The notes below the pieces were generated by a model that saw only the letters and a program-made list of their open reading frames with translations, had not been told where the DNA came from and searched no databases. A program made the translations under genes and the position numbers. DNA of 64,000 nucleotides from Strix aluco (taxonomy: Eukaryota; Chordata; Aves; Strigiformes; Strigidae), in NCBI RefSeq assembly GCF_031877795.1, contig NC_133971.1, positions 93,750,654 through 93,814,653 on the forward strand. Direction: 5' to 3'. Below, one piece after another: positions 28,884 through 39,381 of the stretch; position 1 is the stretch's first letter; every line of letters starts with the position of its first letter.

Positions 28884-31800
28884 ATGAGAGGGCTCGTCCT
28901 CCTGCTCTGCGCCGGCGTCACTTTGTGCGCCGCGGACGTTGCGCGGCTGGAAGGAGGAGGAGGAGGAGGTGGGTGGGCGATCGCGGGCCCACGGGGGGTC
29001 GGGGGGTGCCCTGGGAGCAGGTTCCCCTCTCCCGGGCGAGGCCGGGGTTTTGCTGAACCTTCTCCCTCCTCCCGCCCGTTTGCAGATGCCGCCGAGCTGC
29101 GGGAGGACACGCGTGTGCCGGCGGCGAAGCCACAGGTGAAGTTCAACCTCCGCCGCTCTCCGGACACCGAAGAGGACGGTTGCGCGCTCGCCATCGGCCA
29201 CCGCCGCTGTTTGGAGGACTGCGGGTTCAACGTGACAGCCAAAACCTTCCTCATCATTCACGGCTGGACGGTAAGTACGGAGGGTCCCGCGCGGCTCTCG
29301 GTGATGCTCAGGGTTCAGAGAGCAAACCGCCCTCTACATGGTCTGTGTCTCTAGAATATGGGATCTGGGACAAATTCTCATGTTTTGAGAGCACTGTGGC
29401 CTCTCAGTAGCTGCACCTGAGGTCTCCGGAGCAAGGTGATGGTGGGGTCATACTGTGAAATCACCCAACTCATTCACAACCACTCAAGATCACTTCATAT
29501 CTCTATAATGTGAATGTCATAAATGGAGCTTGAGATTTTTCCCTAAAATCCAACTAACTGACCACTGTGAAGGTGGCATTGGGCTTGACACCCATACAGA
29601 CTTTCTGTAATTTTACCAGTGTGTCCCCAGCCTTCACTTCTGCTATGCGGTCTCCTCGATAAAGAAACAGAGGGCAGGCAGACCTGATCAAGCTTTTTTT
29701 CTTCTGCATTTGATGTGGCTGAGCATGTGGCACCAGGGGACTTAAAACCTCTACCAGGGCTTATGCAAACAGCAGTGCCAGGGCTGGAAAATAATTTTGC
29801 AATCCATCAGAATTTCTGAAACACTTGAGAAAAAGAGCGATAAGGTAATGAATGCCTCTCCCCCCCCGCCTTAAAAGGCAAGGTGGCTAATTACATCCAG
29901 AGTCTCTCAAAACCTGTTTTACTTAACACCATTAGTGTAGCGCTGAGAGGTAGTGGGGTTTGCAGAGGAGCTTACAGCTGGAGCAGAATATGTAAATGGA
30001 TGCAAATAACTGTGAATGTGTAATCGTGGCCCTGCGAGCTGGAAACTAACACCTGAATCTCTTTCTAGATGAGTGGCATGTTCGAAACCTGGCTGGGCAG
30101 CTTGGTATCCGCTCTTCAGGAGAGGGAAAAGGATGCCAACGTGGTCGTGGTGGATTGGCTTCCACTCGCCCACCAGCTCTACACCGATGCTGTGAACAAC
30201 ACGCGGATCGTTGGAAAAAGCATAGCGAGGCTGCTTGACTGGTTACAGGTAACACGAGTTAAGAACGGTCTCTGTTGTAACCCTCCGTGAGGGACTGTTG
30301 CACAAGGGAACAGGGCACACACCGGCTCCGAGGCTCATAAGTGGGGAAGGCTCTGGTGTAATCCCACCCCTGAGGCTTGGGATGGCTCGTAGCTCAGGCG
30401 CTGTGCTCAGCCCTTGCGTGAGCAAGTGCTGCGGCGCTTTCCTGGGAGACGCAGCTTTGCAGGGTGCTCGGATCAGGGATGGTGTAGTGGGCTTCAGGTT
30501 TAGGAGTCCTTCCACCTGTCTGAGCAACATGAACGCAGGAGTTGGGCATTCAAAGTCAGTGTTGGCTCGGCAGGAGGGTGGAAAAGAACAAGGAAAAGAC
30601 CCACAGTGTTACACTCGAGTCCACGGCCAGTCCTGAGGTCTGCTGGCAGCTCCCTGGGGGGTAGGCTGCTCCAGATGCTGCTTAAACAAAGAATATCATC
30701 ACGGGGGTTGAAATGGTATTGTGACAGGGGGCAAACCACAAGTGCCATCCAAACCGTTCAACTTGTCTTGTCATGATGAAATAAAGAGCGAAGCATGCCT
30801 GTCTGCCCCCTCCCTCCAGTCTCTGCGTAGAATTGGACTTCAGTCCTGCAGATAGGAGCAGTGCCACATGCTCTGAAAAACGTTATCATATCTTTTTTCC
30901 TTGCAGGAGAACCCACTCTTCCAGCTTGAGAACGTCCACCTGATCGGGTACAGCCTGGGTGCCCACGTTGCCGGCTTTGCTGGTAACCACGTCCGTGGGA
31001 CAATAGGCAGAATTACAGGCAAGTGGCTTTTTTAGCAGTCTCTTACTTTTCTGTAGCAGCAGAGAGTTTCCCCGAAGAGTCTCGTTTCCTGTGTTGCTGC
31101 GATGTTGATTTGGGCTTGCTCATTCAGAAATGACACGTTTCCTACCTGCAGTGGCAGTGGGGAGCATGGGTCTCTTCACATGAGAAAGTATCTTAATTTT
31201 GAACCCCAAATGTAGGAGGGGCTTAATGAAAACCTTTCAGAGGACAACCTGATCTTGAGTATATTTGAAGTTGAATGTGGGCTCAAAACAAGCCCAGCTC
31301 AAGCTCTTACTACCCAAATCCTAAACCTCTGAGTGATGCTGTTTTTGTAATTATAGCTCATAAACTAATGGAAGTGAGAGCTATTGGGTGCAGTTTGTCC
31401 CATGGGATGTTTGGTCAAAAAAAAAAAAAACCAACCCCAAACCCCAACCTCTTATTCTGAAAATATCTTGGAGAGTGCTTCTGACTCCAGAGGAAAGCTG
31501 ATTTCAACATGTGAGAACTTAGGGTATGGTACAAGGGGTTGCATTAGGTGCTTAAACATGGCACTGGTGAGAATTCCACAGAGCCTAGCAATAAATACCT
31601 GTATTTAGTTAAGAAGGAAAATCACCTAACAGTCAACGGGAATGGCTCAGGAGCACAGCTTCAGGTTGGGGGTGATGCTCAGCGATTAACAGAACATCCC
31701 AAACCCATTATGGGATCTCAGAAGCAGGGATTATTACGTGGCTGCTGCTTAAACTTGTATTAGCCCTCCATAAGTCCAGCCTGAAAATAGACTGAATGTT

Positions 31801-34800
31801 GCCAGGCAGCTTTGGCTACCAGCAGTCTCTGTGGGTGCTAGACCTCTTCTGGTGTTCAGTCATCTGCTACCTCTTGAAGTCTCTCTTCACTGGCACCTAG
31901 CAAAGGCTCCTTGTTTCCAGCAGGCAAGCTGAAGCCATCGCTGTAGAGCAGACTGGTGCTACTCTTGGGTTGTATTATACCAGAAATGGTATGGGACATC
32001 TTTGTTCCCTCAGTGAGCCCATGGTGAAGAGATCTTGGGGGACAGTATCAGCAATGGGGCAGAGACTGTCTGTGTAGCACCTGGTTAGGAGGACTGCTAG
32101 CAGCAGGCTCCTGGGTCTATTCTGTATGAAATAACCCAATTTCTTACCTGGCATTTTGCATACTGTCTCTTAACACCAGGCTTGGATCCGGCTGGCCCAA
32201 TGTTTGAAGGAGTGGACCCTAGCAAGCGCCTCTCCCCTGATGATGCTAACTTTGTGGATGTCCTTCACACCTACACAAGGGAAACACTAGGTGTTAGCAT
32301 TGGGATCCAGATGCCTGTAGGTCATGTTGACATCTACCCCAATGGGGGAGACTTCCAGCCTGGCTGTGGTTTAAGCGATGTCTTGGGAGCAATTGCCTAT
32401 GGGAGTAAGTTCTCATTACATATTTTGCCTCTGGTCACCATAGACTCCTCACAAATAGACTTAGGTTGATGCTGGGGGATGATCTGATTTACAACAGCAC
32501 TGAAAACTCTTTTTTCCTTCTAAGCTGCCTGTACTGCTGCAGATAGTTGCTATAAACTAGACCTGCTTTTAATTCTGAAGTAGCATGTTCTCACTCTAAC
32601 ACCTGATCATAAACTACGGTTGTCTTACGCTGGACCTAGAATCTTCTTTAAAGCTCTCTTTATGGTAGCGATTAAGTGAACAGTCCTCTTCAAGTGTCTT
32701 CCACTAGCCTCTTGAATTGATATCGTTTGAAAAATGTTCACGTTTGGCCATAGTCAACTCAAGTTGGGCTACAAGTAGGCATAGCTTACTATATCTTACC
32801 ATCTGCTGGAGTGACAAATATTTAAAATGTATCCCTTACAACCCTGCTTCTCTAGCAATTGGTGAAGTCGTGAAATGTGAACACGAGCGGTCTGTGCACC
32901 TCTTCGTGGACTCCCTTGTGAACCAAGATAAACAAAGCTTTGCCTTTCAATGCACCGATTCCAGTCGCTTCAAGAAGGGCATCTGCCTGAGCTGCCGGAA
33001 GAACCGCTGCAACGGCATTGGCTACAACGCCAGGAAAATACGGAACAAAAGAAACAGCAAGATGTACTTAAAAACAAGAGCTGACATGCCGTTCAAAGGT
33101 ACGCTTCCCCTCTTAGAGAGAGCATAGTCTCACCTCTAAGAGCAGACTCCCAGAGTCAGTGTTGGGAAAGATGTAGAGGTGGAAGAGTAGCATCACCTCA
33201 GAGCAGCACAGCACCAGGAATTAGTCTTTTGCTGTTTCCTGGCTGCGTTGCTGTCCTGTGGCATTAGTGTGCTCCTCCCTCTATGTAAAACAATCAACAG
33301 GACTCTGGCCATAAGGACACTCTGCCTTTTGGGCAGAACTACAGTTTACACGTCATATTTGCCAGACCACCCCAACCTTAGAGCAGTGTAAGGTTTGGGG
33401 AGTCCTCCCCAGAGTGGACCTGCTGCTGCTGTTGTGTAAATGTCAACTTTGTAATCAGTAAGGGCAGGAAAAAGTGATCAGTGATGTCTCAATAATGAAA
33501 GGGTGTAGCCTTTGCCAGCCAACACTATTTCACAAAGAGCGATGCTGAGCAATGTTGTGTCTCAACAAAGTTCATTCTTTCTTTCCAGTCTACCACTACC
33601 AGATGAAAATGCATGTCTTCAGCTACAAGAACTTGGGAGAGGCTGATCCCACTTTCTCCGTCACCCTTCATGGCACCAATGGAGACTCTGAACCTCTCTC
33701 TTTAGAAATGTAAGTAAACTGGCCTGTTGTGTTTGCCTAAGAAGGCCACTGGGATGAGACAAAGTGGCATCATTCTTTTCCCTCTGGTAACACTAGCATG
33801 GCACCTGAGCCCAGCAGCCTCACTCCATCACCATTCAAAAAACTTTTCATTGTGTAATTTAATTATTTATTGCTGAAAAAGCAATTTGATGTGCCCAGTC
33901 CTCTACCTAAAAGCCTTCACGGCTCCTTGCTGAAGTACTTTGTTTTGCTTTTCCCTTCTACCATTTGGATATGGTCTGAAAGCACCTGTATCTCTGGAGG
34001 TCTTTTGTTGACCTCCTTTAGCCTCTCCCAGAAGAAACACAAGGCATGAAATTCACCTTTAAGCTATGGAAGGACAGCTGAGCCAAATACGTGATGCATT
34101 GTATTGAACCAGCTATCCAAGCTCACTTTCTTTAGTTTAATCAGTAGTTAACTGGTGACAGTTGAACGTGGAGCACTTGATAAGCTGCAAAGGGCTCTGT
34201 TTAACTTCTTGCATGGAATGAATGAGCACCTGGCATGCTTCCATAAGGAAGAAATGTTGAGTCTCTGCTTGTTTTTCAGGCTTGATCAAATTGGCCTAAA
34301 TGCTACTAATACCTTCCTGGTCTATACTGAAGAGGACATGGGTGAACTTTTAAAAATAAAGCTCACCTGGGAGGGAACATCTCAGTCATGGTATGATCTG
34401 TGGAAAGAGCTGAAGAGCTACTGGTATCGGCCGGTGAAGTCTTCCCAGGAACTGCATATCAGACGTATACGTGTGAAATCTGGGGAAACTCAACAGAGGT
34501 AATAATTGTGTTAGACTGCATGTGAGCTGACTGGAAACTTCAATCAAAAGAAGAAATATTCAGAATCTAGCAAGAAAAGCTGGGGTTTTGAACTTAGCTG
34601 GTATCCTAAGCTGTCTTTCATTTTTAGTGTCGCCAGGTAATGCTCCCTCATAGTGCAGGAGAGTGGGTTACTTGCCAGCGTGAGGTTGCAAACTAGGCTT
34701 TAAGCAAAAGTAGTTACTACAGATCAGATCTGGGATGTTCTTTTTGCTTTATTTAGATAGTATGACACTGTCTTGCCTGCCCTTGGGGACTAAATTAGCC

Positions 34801-37152
34801 CACTTCAAGGTGGTTTAGACAGTACCTGAAGGATTAAAGTACTGACAGCACCAAAAATACTGAAACATAGGTGGGCATAGCTATTATTTGCAGGCATAAT
34901 GTGCTGGTTTGGCACAAGCAGCTAGACCTAAAACTGCAGCTAGTAACGCAGTGACATCAACTCCTTAAGCACTATATTGCCCCTTCTGAGATCTCTGTAA
35001 CTGGAAAGCTGCCTGAGCAACCAACAAGAAGCAAAGCTGCCAAGCACGTAGCACTTGCACTCCCAGCTCTTGTTGTGCTAAAGCTAACCCAGATCTGTCA
35101 AAGAACAGCAGTTGATACTGACAATTTCCCACATTTCTCAGAGCTTTAAATAAGCATCACTTATCATCTGTAAGGTATTCTGCATCCTAGTTTCCGCAAT
35201 TGATGAAACATGGGTAGTAGAAGCAAAGATCCCCAAATAAAATATTAACATAGGAACTAAAGGAGCCATTTATCAGGCTCATGGTGTACCACGATGCTGC
35301 ACAGGAAGGATGTCAAATCAAATAACTTGTCCTAGAACTGGCTGCAATCCATATTACATGTTATTTGCTAATCATGGAGACAACAGGTACCTTCTCTGGA
35401 CTTCTGATTCCTCCTCCTAGGTTTGCTTTCTGTGTGGAGGATTCCCAGCTAACCCGTATATCTCCTGGTAAAGAGCTCTGGTTTGTGAAGTGCACGGAGG
35501 AATGGCAAAAAAGGTAGGGAAAATCAGCTAAGAAAAATCCTGTCTGATGTATGTGGCTCTGCTGGGATGAGTGGAGTCTTTTCTTTTTTGTTTAGGCTGG
35601 AACCTCTTTTTCTTTCAAAAAAGTTAATAAATTCTAACCCAAGATTCCCAGGTATTAGACTTAATTTTCATGTATGCCTTAACTATTACCAACTAGGTGA
35701 TGTTATCCTCACTTCTGATCTTGGTTTGTCATCTTTCTCCTTTGCATGCTTACTAGCAAATTGATTTAACACAATCCTTGGGCCTAAAGAATTTGTCTGC
35801 TTGCTATTCTGATAGATGCTAAAAATGAGGTGCTACCAATACCCAAGATCCATGCGATAATAGAGAGATAATTAGAGGCATCTATTAACTGCCCTGTAAA
35901 ACAGAGGAAAACTGGAGTGTGGGGGATTGCCTTAACAATTGTTTCAGCCTGGTAGAAGATCTTGAGCTTCCAAGAAATCTCTTGGTTAAAGTTTGAGCTC
36001 AACTGCATGAGCAAGACACAGCTGAGGACTTACCATGGTATTACAGTGCTGACTCCTACCACTTCATCTCTGGCTATGCTAATCTCCTCTGGTTCAGGAG
36101 AGAGCAGACTCAGCTGTTGCCAGAGCATCTCAGCCCTGCTTAACTTCTGGGGGACTTTCCAGACACCTAGGATCAGTCCTCAGAGCATGACTTCCAGTAA
36201 GTCTGGTCCCAGCAGTGACAGCTTAATTGCTTCAGGCTGCCTCTAGTCATGTTTTTAATGAATTCCCTGTTCATTTGACTAAATGATAGTCTCCTTCAGA
36301 TGAAGCCCAGCCTTTTGGGCTCTCTTAAACTTCAATTTGTAAACCTAGAGCTTTGTCACTTCTAATCTGGAAACAAAGTGCTTGTTAGGGCTAGCAAAGT
36401 CCTGTGGAAGTCGTGCTTTGCACAGCTCTCTTGGACGGCTGAGCTCAGCTCAGAAATGTGAGCTGGTACTGTTCCAGGTCTGGCAGAAACCAGCAAGCTG
36501 TGCTCCACACAGTAGCAAACAATTCTGTGAATGAAACCCCTGTGCAAAAACTTGTTGCTCTGCCACAAGCCTTGAAAGATCAAGTAAATATTCCTGCAGG
36601 TACAATAAAAGACTGTTTTGATATGCTACTCAATAACCTCCATAAAACAGAATTGCTGGCAGATGTGCCCTTCCTGCTAGTCGTTGGGAGTACAGCTTTT
36701 GCGTGAGGCAGAGGAGCAAATCTGAGCTCCAACGTGCTATGGTTTCTAGGAAACTATCCTTCCTCCCAGAGATCATGAGCAATTACTTGCTGTTCAGCTC
36801 TCCATTCCTGCCAAGTCACTGGACGATTACAGTTCCCTGCTTGGAGACTGAGTCTGCAAACATCTGTCCACCCTGAATGGATCTGAACAGGCAGAGTCTA
36901 GCATCAAGACGTGTAATTTCTGGTTGTAGCCTACTTGTGTGCATAATGTCTGCTTCAGGCTCTCATTGAGTAGTTACTGGGCAAAGTGCTGCTTTGACAG
37001 AATAAAATACCAACCTGTACTGTCTAAACCTGTTCTTAGTGTCCCAGAGTTTGTTAGGACTTCTTTATTATTCCTCTTAATGTCTGTGTTTAACTAGATT
37101 TTTTTTTTTTTTCCTCTCTGCTTTTCCCAGATCTGTATCAAATTCACTCTGA
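28884..37152 (+). CDS. LIPG: endothelial lipase, ten coding exons, 494 residues
   Basis: Exons: 28,884-28,968; 29,086-29,270; 30,069-30,248; 30,907-31,018; 32,180-32,404; 32,856-33,098; 33,589-33,709; 34,280-34,498; 35,421-35,513; 37,131-37,152 (stop TGA). Frames join without breaks to 494 residues (human 500). The protein is a secreted phospholipase A1/triglyceride lipase of the pancreatic lipase family that hydrolyses HDL phospholipids while bound to endothelial heparan sulfate. Residues 1-17 look like a signal peptide. The nucleophile is Ser166 in GYSLGAH, with Asp190 in GLDPAG and His272 in CEHERS; the lid lies between Cys250 and Cys270. A proprotein convertase site RNKR is at 325-328, and the C-terminal PLAT domain starts near 344. 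Sequons are at N77, N133 and N391. All introns are GT-AG except intron 4 (GC-AG). Odd points: an extra Cys70 and five glycines at 24-28. LIPG is favoured over LPL and LIPC by the whole-length match and synteny. Confidence 0.97.
28951..28968 (+). repeat. GGA codon repeat at LIPG exon 1 donor
   Basis: Five GGA codons encode Gly24-Gly28 just after the signal peptide, running straight into the splice donor GAG|GTGGGT. The repeat makes the exact donor position ambiguous by multiples of three, although frame with exon 2 holds for the chosen one. Confidence 0.85.
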
Positions 37153-38700
37153 AGACTTCTCTAAAGACTCACAGCAGAGCAACCTGTATGCATGAAGACC
37201 ACACAGGTGGCAAGATGCTCTGGTGAAAATGTGGCTTGGTAGCACTTAAAGCAACTAGCTCTTCAGGACAAAACATTTTGGATCAGATGCAAGAAACTGA
37301 GAAGCTATTGATGAACTGTGGTCCTAGACCTAGAATAACTAAAACTACATTTTCCCTTCCCCAGGAAGCCTGGTTTGTGCATTTAACCTTATCTTGACCT
37401 GTTACACGCTGCATTTCCTGCCCTGCTCCCATTAACCAGGACTACAGATGAGATCTTCACAGATTTAGACCTCAGCAATGATCTTCTGGTCTGCCTGCCA
37501 GTGGAGTTGAGAGGATAACCATGCTAACTGCCCATCAGCCTGTTGGTGACAGAGCTGCCAAGAAAAAATTAGCATCTAGCATAGGAGTTCCTGTGGGTCC
37601 AGTAGCACTGTGGGCTGTGGGAAGATGAGACCAGCATAGGTCAAGTGTATGGGGATGTTTAGGGGAGGGGTGGGGATAAGCACAATGCCACTTAACTTCA
37701 AGTTGTCCTTTGCTTGCCTTAAAAGTAGTCTGTTCTGTGTCTGTCTGATGCTGAAATCTCTGTGTATTACCTTATAAGAAGGTAGTACTCCATCCTCCCT
37801 GTACCTAGGGCAGAACACGGTGCAGACGGTGGGTGGTGGTGTTGGCAGCTGCCTCTTGCTCCCCAGTGGGTGTCTGCAGCGAGACTGCCCCGTCCCACGT
37901 GTGGATCCCTTTGTAAGAGGCAAATGACAGCTGCCCTTCTACTGACTGTAGGGGAGGAGGAAGGTAATGAACTGTACTGCTTCAGGAGAGCTTTGCACCA
38001 CTCCTTTTAACTACTGAGAATGTGTTCGCCTCTGTTCAGATGCTGTTGTAGTACCAGTGCATAAATTAAGACCTTATTTTTGTGCAGAATATTTAACTGA
38101 GCCAAACAGATGACAGCCTACCCTCATTGCCACAACATCCCGGTTGGATTCCTTGGTGCTGGGTGAACTTGGCTTTGCTCTGAGTTGGACAGACTCTATA
38201 GCTGTCCTGTTTGCTACAGCAGAGCGGACCTTGTCAGAGGTGAACTAGATTTATTTTCTTTTTTTTTTTCTTTTTAGAAGGAGACTTGGTGTAACAGCTC
38301 TTAAACTTTTGACGTGCAGAAAGGCAATCTCAAAAAATAGTGTTGACGGATGGTGCACTGAGTTCTGAAGACTTAGCAAGTCCTTCTGAGGCCTGCAATT
38401 CTTTGAGTTTTTGTAGAGCTTCAATCCAACCAAAGCAAGCACATTTGGGGATTTTTTTTTTTCCACGGTTTTATGCAAAGGCTTCAATAACTGAAGCCTT
38501 TGGTAAGTATCTGTGACTTGTCACCGTGCCATGCTTAGAGTGGTTTCAAAGCCCTATTTGTATATTGTGGTTTTTGTATGACTTAAAGCATAATTTATTT
38601 CTTGTATTGTACATATGTAAAGTTTTAAACACTTTGGTTTTGAGTAACAGTTTTTATAAGCCTTAAGACAAAAAATAAAGGGCTTCATAAAAATCAGTGA
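37153..38700 (+). other. LIPG: LIPG 3' UTR
   Basis: About 1.5 kb from the stop to the poly(A) signal at 38,674-38,679. No later exon is visible, and the T-rich end (TTGTATTGTACATATG near 38,603) followed by AATAAA looks like a genuine 3' end. T runs occur near 38,258-38,275 and 38,453-38,462. Confidence 0.75.
38674..38679 (+). terminator. LIPG: poly(A) signal of LIPG
   Basis: Canonical AATAAA about 1.52 kb past the LIPG stop codon. Expected cleavage is around 38,693-38,700, immediately before the solo LTR. Confidence 0.85.
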
Positions 38701-38708
38701 AGTCTTCT

Positions 38709-39381
38709 TGTATTGGGTCTGGCTGAGACGGAGCTAATTTTTCCCTGTAGCAGCCCTCGCAGTTGCTTTGCACTGGTAGCTAGGAAGGCGTTGATAAGGC
38801 ATGCGTGTTTTGGGTGCTGCTGGCAGTGCTGGCACAGCACCAAGGCTCTCTCCAACACCCACTCCCCCACCAGTAGCCTGCGGGTGGGCAAGCTCTTGGG
38901 CGGGGACGCAGCCGGGACAGCTGACCCAGGCTGACCAAAGGGATATTCCACACCACATGACGTCTGCTCAGCCAGCAGAGCGCAGGGAAAGGAGGGAGAA
39001 GGGGGGAGCCTTTGTTTTTATGTTTGTCTTCTGCTGTGCGTACTGAATCCCTGCTTCCTGGGAAGTGGCTGGACATTGCCTGCTGATGGGAAGTAGAGAA
39101 TAAAATCTTCTGTTTTCCTTCACTTTTGCCTTATTAAACTGTCCTGCTCTTGACTTGCAAGTCATTAGTTATATTCTCCCTCCCCTGTCCAGTTGAGGAA
39201 GGGGAATGATTGTCCCGATCCAATATTGGGGGAGGTTTCAATATGATCCCAAGAGCAAGATTAGGACTCAAACAAGGTCAAAGGCCGTGCAACCTCTGAA
39301 ACTTTATTCTTGGTTGAGGAAGGGGAATGATAGAGCGGCTTTGGTGGGTACCTGGCATCCATCCCAGCTCAACCCACCACA
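38709..39381 (+). mobile_element. solo LTR of an avian endogenous retrovirus (fossil)
   Basis: It begins TGTATTGGGTCTGGCTGAGA and ends CAACCCACCACA, the start and end pattern of a widespread bird LTR family, probably ERVL-like. A polyadenylation-type block (TTATTAAACTGTCCTGC) lies near 39,131. Five-base flanks CTTCT and CTTGT match at four of five positions, fitting an old target site duplication. There is no internal region, so it is a solo LTR left by recombination. It looks moderately diverged. It carries an internal 19-base direct repeat that brackets about 100 extra bases. Confidence 0.85.
39192..39331 (+). repeat. 19-base direct repeat bracketing extra sequence within the LTR
   Basis: GTTGAGGAAGGGGAATGAT occurs at 39,192-39,210 and identically at 39,313-39,331, with 102 bases between. 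This is either a duplication or an insertion into the LTR. The family's usual end block follows the second copy. Confidence 0.9.
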
